DNA of 64,000 nucleotides, from NCBI GenBank assembly GCA_007258455.2, contig VDFB02358134.1:207350499-207414498 (forward strand), in the 5' to 3' direction. The notes under the pieces are model-generated. The model was not told the DNA's origin and did no database searches. It was given only the letters and a program-made list of their open reading frames with translations. Below are positions 48,965 to 59,696 of the stretch, in pieces; positions within the stretch are counted from its first letter, which is position 1, and each line of letters opens with the position of its first letter. A program made the translations under genes and the position numbers. The DNA is from Sequoia sempervirens (lineage: Eukaryota; Streptophyta; Pinopsida; Cupressales; Cupressaceae).

Positions 48965-51100
48965 TGTTGATGGCCCAAGTGGTACAGTAATAGTTAAACA
49001 TAATATTACTATCATGTTCTCCTAAAAGAGAAAGATGATTACCTAGATATCTTAGCTCCCAAGGTCTTTGTAGTTGGTTCTCAACTATGCTGATTTCACT
49101 CAATGGTTGATCTTAACTATAATGTTCAAGGGGCTTGCTGGTGTTGAGCTTCTGGATAGTTCTGAGATCAAACATAAACTTAAACCTACTTTAACCAGGG
49201 TTTTCAAAGAAACAGAAAAAGATGGATCAGAGCTTTTGAACAATAAAAGAATGTTAATTCATCTAACTTAACTAGACTTTTTACGTATCAAGGAATTCCT
49301 AACTAAAAATACAGAAAAAAATTAACTTGTGATTAACACACAATTTCATTCATTCACAGTGCTAATTTCAATCATAGATTACAAGTTACCATTTAAACAA
49401 AAACATAGAATCAAACTTCATTCCTTGAAAGCCTCTCAAATCAAATGATTAACTACAGACAAAAACCACTCAGGAACACAATCTAAAGTAGATTTTCATT
49501 TGGTTTCTTCTACTGTTAGTGAAATAGATAAGCAACATTTACAAATCTAGCATAATCACCAGTGTACAGAAGATCCATGACTCCAAATTGTTTCCATCTA
49601 TACTAAGAAAACTGGAAAGATGCATTATTGTCTATGCTGAATCTAACTCCTAACTAAGAAGACAAAAGAAACTCCTATTACAAAGAATCAGGATGCAGCT
49701 TTGTCTCCTCTATCCTTCAGAAAATTCCTACTCTTGAAAATCTATCTCTAGACCTATCTACCCTATTATCTCCTCTAACTGTCTCTATTTCTTCTAACTT
49801 CTAACCCCCCTCTCCAAAGAGGTGAAATTCCATATATACAGAATGTACAACAAGGAATGTGCTGGCCTCTATTTTAGGGTTTACAAAATATCTCACCCCA
49901 GAAGGGTCAGCCCTCAGATCTTTTGGATAAAGTTGGTTCTACATTAAATGTGTATCCCTATTGTCCATGTTGTTGAAAGATTGTTTCGGGGATGATCTCA
50001 AATCTTTTGCAACTACAAGATTTACTCCTAGTATCCGTGTCCATCTTTGAACTCCTTGGTGGAGCTACTTTGAATTCTCAAAAGCATTGCCTTTAATATC
50101 GATCTGTCTCCTTGCCAGTAAACCACACAGCTATCCTGAGACTGACGGCTTCTTCCTTCTTCTAGCCTCCTTCATGCTCTAGAATTTTATGCCCATTAAC
50201 AACCTTTTGTAGGGAGCATCAGAATTTCTGCTAGATCCTTGCACCACTATTCATCAAGGTGTTCCACCACCTTTTGATCTCAGAATGAGTCCATGTCATT
50301 TGAATTTTGTTGATCTTCTTCACAGGGGTAGTCAATTAGTCAAACTGTCATTGGTCCGCCCTCTTAGCTGCTCCTAATTGGTTAAACATATGCCACACAA
50401 GATTCTTTGGTGGTCAAAGGTTGTTCAAGCAAAACCACATGTCGGTGAGACACTCATCATGTCTCCCCAATGTGATTATACCTCTCTCAGTAGCTATCAA
50501 CATAGCAAATGTTTGTCGGTGAGACTTCATAGCGAGTGGCAAAAGTTACATCGATGTCAAAGATAGTCGCCCAAACTATCGTTGTCGGCTAGAGGTAACA
50601 GTGAGTTCCATTAGTCACACTGATATCCTTTTCCATCACTGAGACCTAACTTGTCGATAGGACATCATGCCAAGCACAAATCTTTTGCTTGGAGTCTCCC
50701 CAATCTCATTCTTATTCTCCAAGCTCAAGCCCCTTTTCCTTTCAGCAAGACTCTTTCAATCGGGAAAAGGTAACGGCAAGTTTTTCTTTCTTTGGAAAGC
50801 ACACCGATGTTGGGAAGACCTCACCCTAAACTCACGCCCCTTTCACCAAGACATCTCTAGGGTGGTGAGACCTTTCATTGAGCGCATTCCATTACACTGA
50901 GGGGAGAAAGCATGTCGGTGAGACCATTGCTAGTCGGCAAGAGCTTATTTCGATATCATCTTCATCTCGCTAAGACTTCCATTTTTTGGGGAGACTTCTC
51001 CCCAAAGGTCACCCCTTTCATGATGCTACCCTGACAAACAACCTCAGATGCATAATTGAATCCTGTAAAAAAAATGGCTACATTAGTTCTCAAATATATC
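48965..51100. other. Decayed repeat DNA, possibly a minus-strand LTR
   Basis: It begins TGTTGATGG exactly at the break in the giant LTR, as an inserted LTR element would. The minus strand near 49,840 has a TATA-like TGTATATATGG. At 50,440-50,930 the motif GTCGGTGAGAC recurs (50452, 50516, 50912, with variants near 50,637 and 50,855). No gene recognised; the right edge and any partner LTR were not found. Confidence 0.35.
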
Positions 51101-51127
51101 ATTTTATCAATTCATCCAATCTTTATA

Positions 51128-52010
51128 TTACCTCAGTATGCCTTCAAATTTTAGCAAAATAAACCCAACTCCAGCAGAGGTGGAACCAAAAGAAAACGGA
51201 ACTGGGACCAAAGTCAGAATGGGAATGAAACAAGGAAATAACCAACTTTTCCATGCATAGCCCACATTCTGGCTCCGTGTCCGCAAAAGGAAAAGTAACC
51301 GCGACCACAATAGGGTGAGGGTGGAGTCGAGACCAGATGAGGAAAATGAAATTGATAACAACTCCATATCCTCAATCCTTCCTAAACCTGGCCCCAGAAA
51401 AGAGACCAAACAAAAAAACAAGGAAAACAAACTCAAGTGGGACCAGAAAAAACCAATCCTGGGCGAACCACAATGGGGGGGGGAAACAAAACCAAATCTG
51501 ACACTAAAATTTTGCAAGTTTCAAGTTCAGATTTTATTCTGACCCCGCCTTTGACAACACTCAAAAGAACGATGAACAGAAAAAGACGGGGAGAAAACAC
51601 CCCATGACTAAAGGAAAGAACAAAAGAGAAAACCAAAAAACAAGACCGGCGGAATCGGGACCAGAACATAACTGGAACTTGGAACCTAGAAAAGTTCTGA
51701 AGTTCAAGTTCATCCTGGTTTTGCATCCGATGGAGTAAAAAGAACAAACACAAAGGGAAACTGGTGGAACCAGAACTGGGAAGGGAACCAGAACCAAAAC
51801 TTGGGAAAAACCCCAAGTTCGGTTTTGGTCCTGATTTCACGTTCGCCAGAAGAAAAGGAAAATGACCAACCGAAGAAGAAATAAATAGAAGGGCAGAGTT
51901 AGAGTTGGGATCAAAATCAAACCAAAAACTCGCAAAAGTTTCAAAGTTTAGATTTAGACCTAGACCCGTCTCCGACAGAACAACAAAGACTTAGGAGAAA
52001 AAAAGAACTT
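51128..52010. repeat. Degenerate tandem-like repeats
   Basis: Blocks resembling GCAAGTTTCAAGTTCAGATTT plus a CTGACCCCGCCTTTGACA-like tail recur at about 51,515, 51,695 and 51,935 (spacing about 190-240 bp), together with many ACCAGAA/GGAACC words. Overlapping minus-strand frames (up to 135 codons, Ser/Phe/Leu-rich) follow from this composition and show no domain. Confidence 0.5.
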
Positions 52011-53494
52011 CTAAGTCCCAACCAAAGAACCAAAGGAAGCAATTAAAAAAACAACAGAAAGAGGGGGACCCATTTTCTTCCAAAATAAAATGGGGTGGTT
52101 ATGTAAGGCATAACAAATGGTGACTCAGCTAGGAAAATGGTTTAACCATTTCGAAGAAACTAAAAGATTCAACTACCCAGAATTTGGTTAATGAACATCA
52201 CAACTCCAATTGGGTCAGTTTCAACAAGCAAGGTTGAGCTAGAATATCAAATGTAAATCAACACTAGCTACCCTTGAATCTATGTGTGTGCTTAATGGGG
52301 CATCATTCTTTTATAGATCTTTCTTCATCTTTTGGATGATAATGTGCAAGATTTGTGCTACATGAGTTGATTCCCTTTAGTTGTTGTGCAATGACATCCT
52401 AGGCATTGCTCTGCTGCCAGTCAGACATCCATAGCCCCGATGGAGATACCTCTAGTTTTCTCACAGCATTTCTCTACTACTAACCAAGTGTCCATAGCTC
52501 TGATAGAGATACTGGAATCACCAATTCATACTGAGTCTTCTTTTCTCTTTTAGATAATTCTTTCTCCTTTTTTTTCTTTTTTTCTTTTTTTGAGTTTCAG
52601 ATATTTTACTCAACTTTTCTCAATATGTTAGATGCTTAATCATCCATTCTAGGTTGAAAACTACCATGGACCTCATAACAACACTTGGGAGATCAGATTT
52701 TTCACTCAAATTTTACAACACTATCATCCTAGGACAAATATACCATTACAAGAGGAGATGATCTTGATGATTTGTAACATATTTAGAGCTACTTAATGGA
52801 GATTGTTTACTTTTGCACCTTGTTTTCAAGACTTTCCACAACTCTTATTGACAATGGGAATAAAAAAATGATTTTAGGACAAAATCACCCCATCAGAAAC
52901 CCCAAAAATACCTAAACCACTTCTCTCCTAATAACCATAGTATACTTTAGATAACAACCCATGATTTCAAGATGGAAAGAAATAGAGAAACCCCAAGAGC
53001 CAAACAAGACAGAAACAAAGCAACAAAGGAAACAAGAAGGACCAAAGGAAAGAACAAATAAACAACAGCAAAACCACTTACACACAGAAAAAAAAACTAT
53101 TTACAAATAGAAAAATAAACAAACTACTTACAATCAGAAAAACAAGAGGACATGGGAAAAAGAAAACAACAGAGCAAAGAGAAAACTAACCAAACCAAAA
53201 ATAAACACTAGACAATCCTAATCTTAAGCTAATTCCAAAGCTAAGTTTTACAAACACAAAACTGTGAAAATTTGTACATTGACTTGACATATTTTTCATT
53301 ATGTGCAGCAATCTTAACTTACTAGGCATAGTTCTAAACCTAGAAAATTTATATTTATACTCATAAATACAAAGTTTATAGGAAATAAGTTCATTCTGAG
53401 GGCATAAATATTGAAAGATTATCAGTTGTGGGTTCTTAGTTTTGTCATGATTTACTCGCAAACAGGTTTTACTATCCCCAACACCATAATCAAA
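52011..53494. other. Intergenic DNA, no gene seen
   Basis: No domain recognised. A short duplication (CCATAGC-C-GATGGAGATAC and CCATAGCTCTGATAGAGATAC) lies at 52,428-52,512. Poly-T/CTTTTT and AAACAA-rich stretches are present. Confidence 0.5.
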
Positions 53495-54830
53495 CTAAAA
53501 ATTATTAAAACAAAAAGGATAATGAAAGGACACTACCTGATTCAGAAGATTCCCAATTATTGATGCAAACTTGTGTTGTATGAACTCCTTCTCTTGGGGT
53601 CTTAGCTCATGGAACATCGCCGAAGCAAGGTCTATCTCATAGCTAGGATATTCACTAACCAACATCTCTGTATTCACCTCAGGTATAGAGTCAAAAAAAA
53701 ATTGGATTTCTTGAGATGAAGTCTTACTTTCAACAGTCTCTTGAAACATATCACCCTCAAATTTTTGAGAAGCAAGGATCAAGATCATCAAAAAATAGGG
53801 AAGAATTAAACCTCATCACACAGTTACTCTCATCATTTTGGATGGACTGATCATCATTTTCATATGTGCTAGTTGTTTCATCCTCCTCATTGAGGGGACA
53901 CGTACTCTGAGGATCTTCCATAAGTATTCCTTCAACAGTGATTAGTTTCTTGAAATATAACTCCATCCTTCCTAGGAAGATGTGGTAATCCATCTGAGAG
54001 TGTTGATTAGTTTGATGTATCCTACATCCACTTGGCCCAACAAGTTCTGATAGTTTTAGATCTCCTAGGTCTTCTAATTTCTCCCTTATTCGATTTTGCA
54101 TATGAGGGATATCAATCCAACCCAAACCATGTTCCTTTATCCATCCCTCATCACTTTGATTCTCATCTTGATCAGAAGGGTTGTTCAAATCCTCATCTCC
54201 TTCAAAGCCATCGTTAATATTAACATTTTCTTCAAAACTAGATTCTATCTTGAGATTTCCATTATGCTCTAAATATACATCCATTTTGAGCCTTTTACCA
54301 AACAAGTCATCAAAATTATATTCTGGCTCATCGAATGTTTCATCTTCAACTTCATTGTGATGTAATGAACTATGCTTTGGATTATGACCAAAAAGAGATG
54401 ATATGGATACAACTTCATTGGTAAGTGGAGTACTCAACTTCATGATTGGATTTTGCTAAGAGAAGTTCTCCTAGTGGTCTTGTGTGTGATTGACCTAATA
54501 CAAAGTGTTGGGGAATGTGGTTCTTGGAACCTTAGGAAGGTTGTAGCTACTCGGTGAGAATGATTGCACCTGGGTAGGGATGGGTTTGAAGTGGCATAAG
54601 GTTGCAGATGATGGAAGTTTGCAAGAACAAGTGGATTATAACCCTTAGTTTGGCTATCTGAATTCCTAGTATCACCTCCAAATTTTGCCAATAAGAGAGC
54701 TTTGTTCAATGCATCATGCAAGGATGTAACCTCACCACAACATTTGACTTTGGTTATAAATGAAAGGTTTAAACCCCAATAATAATGTTCTATCAGTATA
54801 TGATCATCAACAACCAAATCTAACGATTAA
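53495..54830 (-). pseudogene. Retrotransposon gag-like remnant
   Basis: Three minus-strand open pieces follow one another right to left. At 54440-54817 the motif LIEHYYWGLN, then SLHDALNKALLLAKF, resembles the C-terminal half of plant Gypsy gag (the y-x-GL and repeated Ala/Leu helix). Next is 53757-54443 (228 codons, very acidic, with GWIDIPHMQNRIREKLEDL), overlapping the first by an ATGA. The last is 53495-53791 in another frame. No protease or RT follows. The upstream side ends at an in-frame stop and, within 90 bp, at the inferred edge of Tat-B, so Tat-B may have inserted into it. The assignment is tentative. Confidence 0.4.
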
Positions 54831-55229
54831 ACCCTTTGATACATAAAAAAAAATGTCATTTAATTGATAAATGTGTTCTAATGGTATCATCTTTATGGTT
54901 ACAAATTCATGTAATGGGTGTAGTGCATGTGCATGAGAATCAAACTGTTCTAAAAATAAGATTCTAAATTATATCTATATACACCTAAAAATGGTCACAT
55001 CACATTGTCTGGTAATTAATTAAATATTTTTAATATTTAATTAAATCTTTGAATTTCATCTACGTATAAATAAATTTAAATAATTTATTTATATTTGTTC
55101 ATTCTTTCATTTTAATCATCTTTTCTTATTCATTTCTTAATTAAATAAATAAACATTACGATTTATTTATATTAATTATCAATAATCTTGGCTTGGATAT
55201 TTTATTCAAATAAGGATTAAATATTCTTC

Positions 55230-55440
55230 TTTTCTAATTAAATCTTCTAAATATTATTCACAATTAAATATATCAAAATATTTAATTAAATTCTTCTAAT
55301 ATCATTCATAATTAAATATCTCAAAATATTTAATTAAATTCTTCTAATATCATTCACAATTAAATATCTCAAAATATTTAATTGATTCTTCTAAAGTCAC
55401 ATCACAATTAAATATTTCAAAATATTTAATTAAAACTTCT
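55230..55440 (+). repeat. Tandem repeat of about 57 bp in Tat-B LTR, ~4 copies
   Basis: Each unit has CACAATTAAATAT, then TCAAAATATTTAATTAA, then TTCTTCTAA. Unit starts lie near 55,257, 55,307, 55,357 and 55,404 with small length changes. Confidence 0.8.
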
Positions 55441-55710
55441 ATGGTCCTAAAAATCAAAAATCAAATTTAATCAATGAAATTAAATAAATTTATTTATTTA
55501 ATTAATTTGGGGATTATCTTCAACACCCGTGAAACAAACTACCGAAACAAAAAAATTAATTTTCTTTGTTTCTGTGCAGGCTTGTTCTCGTGGGTTGAAG
55601 ACAGGAATCCATCCTTCTCTCCAACTTCTCAACCTCTTCCATTTTCTTCTCAACCTCTCCATCTCTCACCATTCAAACCTACCAGAAAACCTCACAGTCA
55701 TTGATCTTTG

Positions 55711-55745
55711 CCAATCAGAATTGTGCTTGAGAAAAACTATAAATA
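55711..55745 (+). promoter_or_regulatory. CCAAT and TATA boxes of Tat-B LTR
   Basis: CCAAT at 55711-55715 and TATAAATA at 55738-55745, 27 bp apart start to start. A transcription start about 30 bp after the TATA would leave some 420 bp of LTR downstream. Confidence 0.6.
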
Positions 55746-56197
55746 AGACTGCCGGGTACTTCAAATGGGATAGAAGTTTTAAGCAAGAAAATTATAGTCA
55801 AATTGCAAGTAGTATAAGCATTCATAGCATTCATAGCATTCACAGTATTTTCATAGCATAGCAATAGTAGCATAGCATATCATGGCATCCATAATCTGTT
55901 ACCCCTGTGCATAATCCATAGCCCCTGTCCATATCCGTCAACATTCTCACTCTTACCAGTATATAGGATAGAGATTTTCATTTGCATACTCATTCTGTAA
56001 ACAGCCATTTGGAGAAGCTGAGCCTACACATCTGAGAGTAGCAGCTTTGAACCAATCTCTGGAGATAGAGAAAGACAGAATGCTTCTGAAGAATTCTCTT
56101 TTATATTTAATTTTATTTCAGCTTTCTTTAGTTTAAAGTTCTGTTAATTGTGTTTTTGTTTTCAATTAGATTAACAAATTAACGTAACACACATTTT

Positions 56198-56217
56198 TGG
56201 CGCCCACCATGGGGCTC
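56198..56217 (+). other. Primer-binding site of Tat-B
   Basis: TGGCGCCCACCATGGGGCT, four bases after the LTR end. This TGGCGCCCACC-GGGGC form is common after plant Tat LTRs and differs from the Tat-A site. Confidence 0.8.
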
Positions 56218-56326
56218 TTGCCCCTAAATTTAACATCTTTTTGCATATTTATTTGACAGGTTACGGACAAAAAAGAGGATTAGCGTAAGAAACACGTTTC
56301 AGAAAGATCATACCCAGTTCAAAGCA

Positions 56327-56536
56327 TTTGACAGTTCTTGCAGCGCCCGTGAGAGTTCTTGCAACACATTTGATAGTTCTTGCAGCACATTTGATAGTTC
56401 CTGCAGCGCATTTGACAGTTCTTGCAGCGCTCTTGACAATTCTTGCAGCGCATTTGACAGTTCCTGTAGGGCCCATGATAGTTTTTGTAGCGCTTATGAT
56501 AAATCCTGCAGCGCTTTTGAGGACTGTTATAGCGCA
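56327..56536 (+). repeat. Ten-copy 21-bp tandem repeat just inside Tat-B
   Basis: Ten consecutive units of exactly 21 bp (consensus TTTGACAGTTCTTGCAGCGCA). In one plus frame they read as a heptapeptide like F-D-S-S-C-S-A, open from about 56,234 to a TAA near 56,569. The frame has no ATG. Other frames are also open, as expected for a multiple of three without stops, so coding is not shown. Confidence 0.88.
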
Positions 56537-56619
56537 TGTTTTAAAAAACCTGCAACTTGTAATTTGTAATTTTAATACAGTTTAACTGAATCCGACGCAA
56601 CCGTGGACATTTAGTAATT

Positions 56620-56757
56620 TTAAAGTAAAACGAATCAATCCTAGGGTAGAAACATAAAGTAAAAGGAAGCAATCCTAGGATAGACATATAAGTGGAATGA
56701 ACCAATCCTAGGGTAGACACGTAAAGTACAAAGAAGCAATCCTAGGGTAGACATTTC
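56620..56757 (+). repeat. Four-copy 33-34-bp tandem repeat in Tat-B leader
   Basis: CAATCCTAGGGTAGA (one copy GGATAGA) at 56636, 56670, 56703 and 56737, each preceded by an AAAGTA-A-GAA-like stretch. Confidence 0.9.
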
Positions 56758-58266
56758 ACATTTCATTTTGGGCTAAAAAAAATTTCGTGTTTGTGTGAAG
56801 CAATATCTTCACTTAGCATAGAAAATCTTTATTTTGGGCTTAAAATAAACCGTTGTTTGCTTTGTTTTTGGTGATAGGCCTATGCTATCCCCTTAACTAG
56901 GTGATCAAAATTCCAGAATCACTTATTTTACTTTATGCATTTTACAGTTTTATTAACACCTTTTAGAAGGCCTACCGTAGTGGGAAAAAGTACTCACCCT
57001 ACGGGAACGACCTAAGTGGGAACAACTAAAGCCAAGTTTTCCAACCCACTTTAATCAAATGCGGATGGTTGATGAAAATCCCATTCGACAGTAGTGTGCA
57101 TTGATAACCATCCCCAAAGCCTTTGTTCTAAAGGTAGGGAGGTCTCTCGAGGGAGTCTATCATTTTCCGCACCGAACGGAAACCCTTACTAAGAACCTAG
57201 TGTAGTATCTTACCGAGTCAGTTTCCAAACATTAAATTAATCATAGTGCAAGGGAGGGAAGAATCTACCCCCAAGATACTCACCATATAACTGCCAAGGA
57301 TTGTTTGCTCAGGGGATCCGGTATCCACTTCCGTCACTCTGAGTACGCACCTAAAAAAGACAAAAACACGGGCGCCCTTTTGGGGGTGACACGGCTGTGT
57401 GAGTTGACGCAGTTTTAAGATGTGGGTTGTTGATTATTATGATGACCTACATGAGAATTAAGAGTGAGTCTGTTTGAAATTCTTATCATGTGTAAAACCT
57501 GTTAAAACAATTTTTGAATAACATTTTGATCATACACTTGATGTTTAGCATAGGACTTAAGACAACTATTCTACAACTTGTTTGATGTGTTTTCAATACA
57601 CTAATTCAAATAAGATCATCCAAAACTCACTATCACATTGATTACTCTCATTTTACAAGATTGGAAATCCACAACTTTTGTAAAGAAATCCGTTTTCAAA
57701 AGGATTAAAAAGCCAAAGAAACCCCTTAACCACAAGAAACTATTGAAGAAGTAACGATTTTTGTATCAAAGCCGAAAAGTTTTACTTAAATATAGAATCT
57801 TTCTTCATAGGTATCATGATTATGTTAGAGGTCTTTCTGATGATTATGCTATAGAACCCTTGTACTCACAAGCTTACTTTCAGAGAAGAGCCCTTTCTCA
57901 AAGGCATAACCATAGTCAACGTATTCGTTTTAGTTATATTCCCCAACTTGCAATTGAATATTCTACTCGTCCAAATCAAATTTTGCAATAGAGAACTTAG
58001 ATTACATTAGGCATCCATCACAAACATCCATCCTTTTACAAACCTAAGATCAAAACTTCATAAAGTGCAAACTCATCGTTTTCTAGATCTTTTGCTTAAA
58101 TTCCCATCAACAGGATTTTCATCCTTTCAATTGGGGAACAACACAAGCTAAAGATTAGAAACCTTTGTAAGTCATAGAATCTTCATTCTACCCTGACTTT
58201 CATATCACATAATTGCACTATTTCACTCTTTTGATCAAAAGTGAGTAGAAATTTGGAACAAAACTT
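56758..58266 (+). other. Leader between PBS repeats and gag of Tat-B
   Basis: 1.5 kb. A 76-codon frame at 57761-57991 (Tyr/Arg/Ser-rich) starts at TTG, not ATG, and has no known domain. The leader shares the TTTGGGCTTAAAA word with the Tat-A leader, suggesting related untranslated regions. Confidence 0.6.
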
Positions 58267-59696
58267 ATGCCTATCTTCGCGAGATCTCAAAAACACATGG
58301 AAAAAGACGAGGGAGAAACCACTACAAGCAAAATGGGTGACCATACTGAAAAAGAAGAGGATACATTTAATCTTGATGAATTAACGGAAGAGAAGCTTCA
58401 AGAAACAGAGCAAGATCCTCAATTCCATACTCTTATGGAAAGGATTTTAGAATGAAACAAAGAAAGATATTTTCTTTCATTAGCTAATCAAGGAGCTAAG
58501 TTACCTCACAATTTTGACATAGAAGGGATTAAACAGAATCCTGAAACTCCTCCTACTAACTTTAGTGCCCTTACTCAACAGATAAAAGAATTACAAGGGC
58601 AAATAAAAGAAATGCAAGGGGGTACAACAAAGAAGTATGTTTTGGAAGACATATCTCCTTATCCATTTGATAGGAGTCTTCAAATGATCCCATTTCCAAA
58701 ACATTGTGAGATTCCTAAGTATGATAGGTACAATGGAAAAACTGATCCCATTGACCATGTGAGGGATTTCCGAAACAAGAGTCTAGAATTCGCCTATGAC
58801 AATACCTACTTGATGCGATTATTTCCATGAATTCTAGGTGTACAATCCATGGAGTGGCTTTCTAAGATAACTCCACCCATCAAAACCTTTGAGGAGTTGA
58901 TAAATCAGTTATATCACAATACTCCTACAACATTCAACATCAGATAGCAATGCTTGATCTTTGTAAAGTGAAACAAAAAGTAGGAGAACCCTTCACTACA
59001 TTTTTGCAAAGATGGAGAAGGTTATTTGCACGATATTCCCGTCCTATTCCTGAAAAGGAAAAGATGGATATCTTCATCAATAGCCTAGATCCAGAATTAA
59101 GTTATAGGCTTAATCTTCATTGTCCTCATAACTTTGAAAAGTTGATTGAAAACGCAATCACCATTGAAGGGGCCTTGGTTAAATGGGGAGTGATAAAACT
59201 TGATAATCCAAGTACATCAAACCAAAATAACAACGATAAAATAAGGTTTTGGAATAGAAATAAAAATGTTGTCAATGATGGCATAGTGGATGCAAATAAT
59301 CTACGAACAAGACCATCTGTCTTTAATTTATCAAGTGCTCGACGAACCAATCAACAAGGAAATACAAATCAACAAGGAAACAACAATCAACAAGGACAAA
59401 TCTCCAAGCAAGAGAGCATGACCAATCAAAATTGTGGTAATAGCAATCTTGGCAATACCCAAATATCAAATCCGTCCAGACCTCCATTCTTTTCAAATCA
59501 ACAGAATTTTACTGCTTTGGGTCAATCTCTTGAGTCTGCTCTCAAGGAGCTTCTTGATAATAAGGTTATTACCTTACCACCACAAAGAGATTATGAGCCA
59601 CGAGTCAAACCACCATCATGGAATGACTCGTATTATTGCAATTATCATCAATGTAAAGGTCATAGGACGAATAATTGTCAAGCTTTGAAAATCTAG
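58267..59696 (+). pseudogene. Tat-B gag, with two or three lesions
   Basis: ATG at 58267 opens MPIFARSQK and an acidic N-terminal part. A TGA at 58453 follows ERILE. The gag core is PYPFDRS, EIPKYDRYNGKTDPIDHVRDF. There is a stop at 58828 (after LMRLFP) and a frame change near 58,940 just before LDLCKVKQKVGEPF. The 248-codon piece 58950-59696 carries the rest of gag (FLQRWRRLFARYSRPIP, FINSLDPELSYRL), an Asn/Gln-rich repeat (NQQGN units) and a zinc-knuckle-like YYCNYHQCKGHRTNNC at the end. Gag and pol then part by one base near 59,690 in an A-run. Gag builds the RNA-packaging particle. Only a few changes separate this copy from an open frame. Confidence 0.85.

Larger units (their letters stand above)
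54919..56193 (+). repeat. Probable 5' LTR of Tat-B
   Basis: The right end is firm: AACACACA just before the PBS, like TTCACACA in Tat-A. The left end at TGTAGTGCATG is inferred from a TGTAG start shared with Tat-A and from the resulting length (1,275 bp against 1,265 and 1,282). It contains a tandem repeat, a CCAAT/TATA pair and a TTTCTGTGCAGG acceptor-like site near 55,570. Confidence 0.6.

Noticed and set aside
51128..51840. Overlapping minus-strand frames of 129 and 135 codons
   Set aside because: Ser/Phe/Leu/Pro-rich in several overlapping frames at once; explained by degenerate repeats, no domain.
56261..56585. Cys/Arg-rich and Ala/Leu-rich frames on both strands
   Set aside because: All are shadows of the same 21-bp tandem repeat; none shows evidence of coding.
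57761..57991. 76-codon frame in the Tat-B leader as an extra ORF
   Set aside because: Starts at TTG, no ATG, and no counterpart seen in Tat-A.
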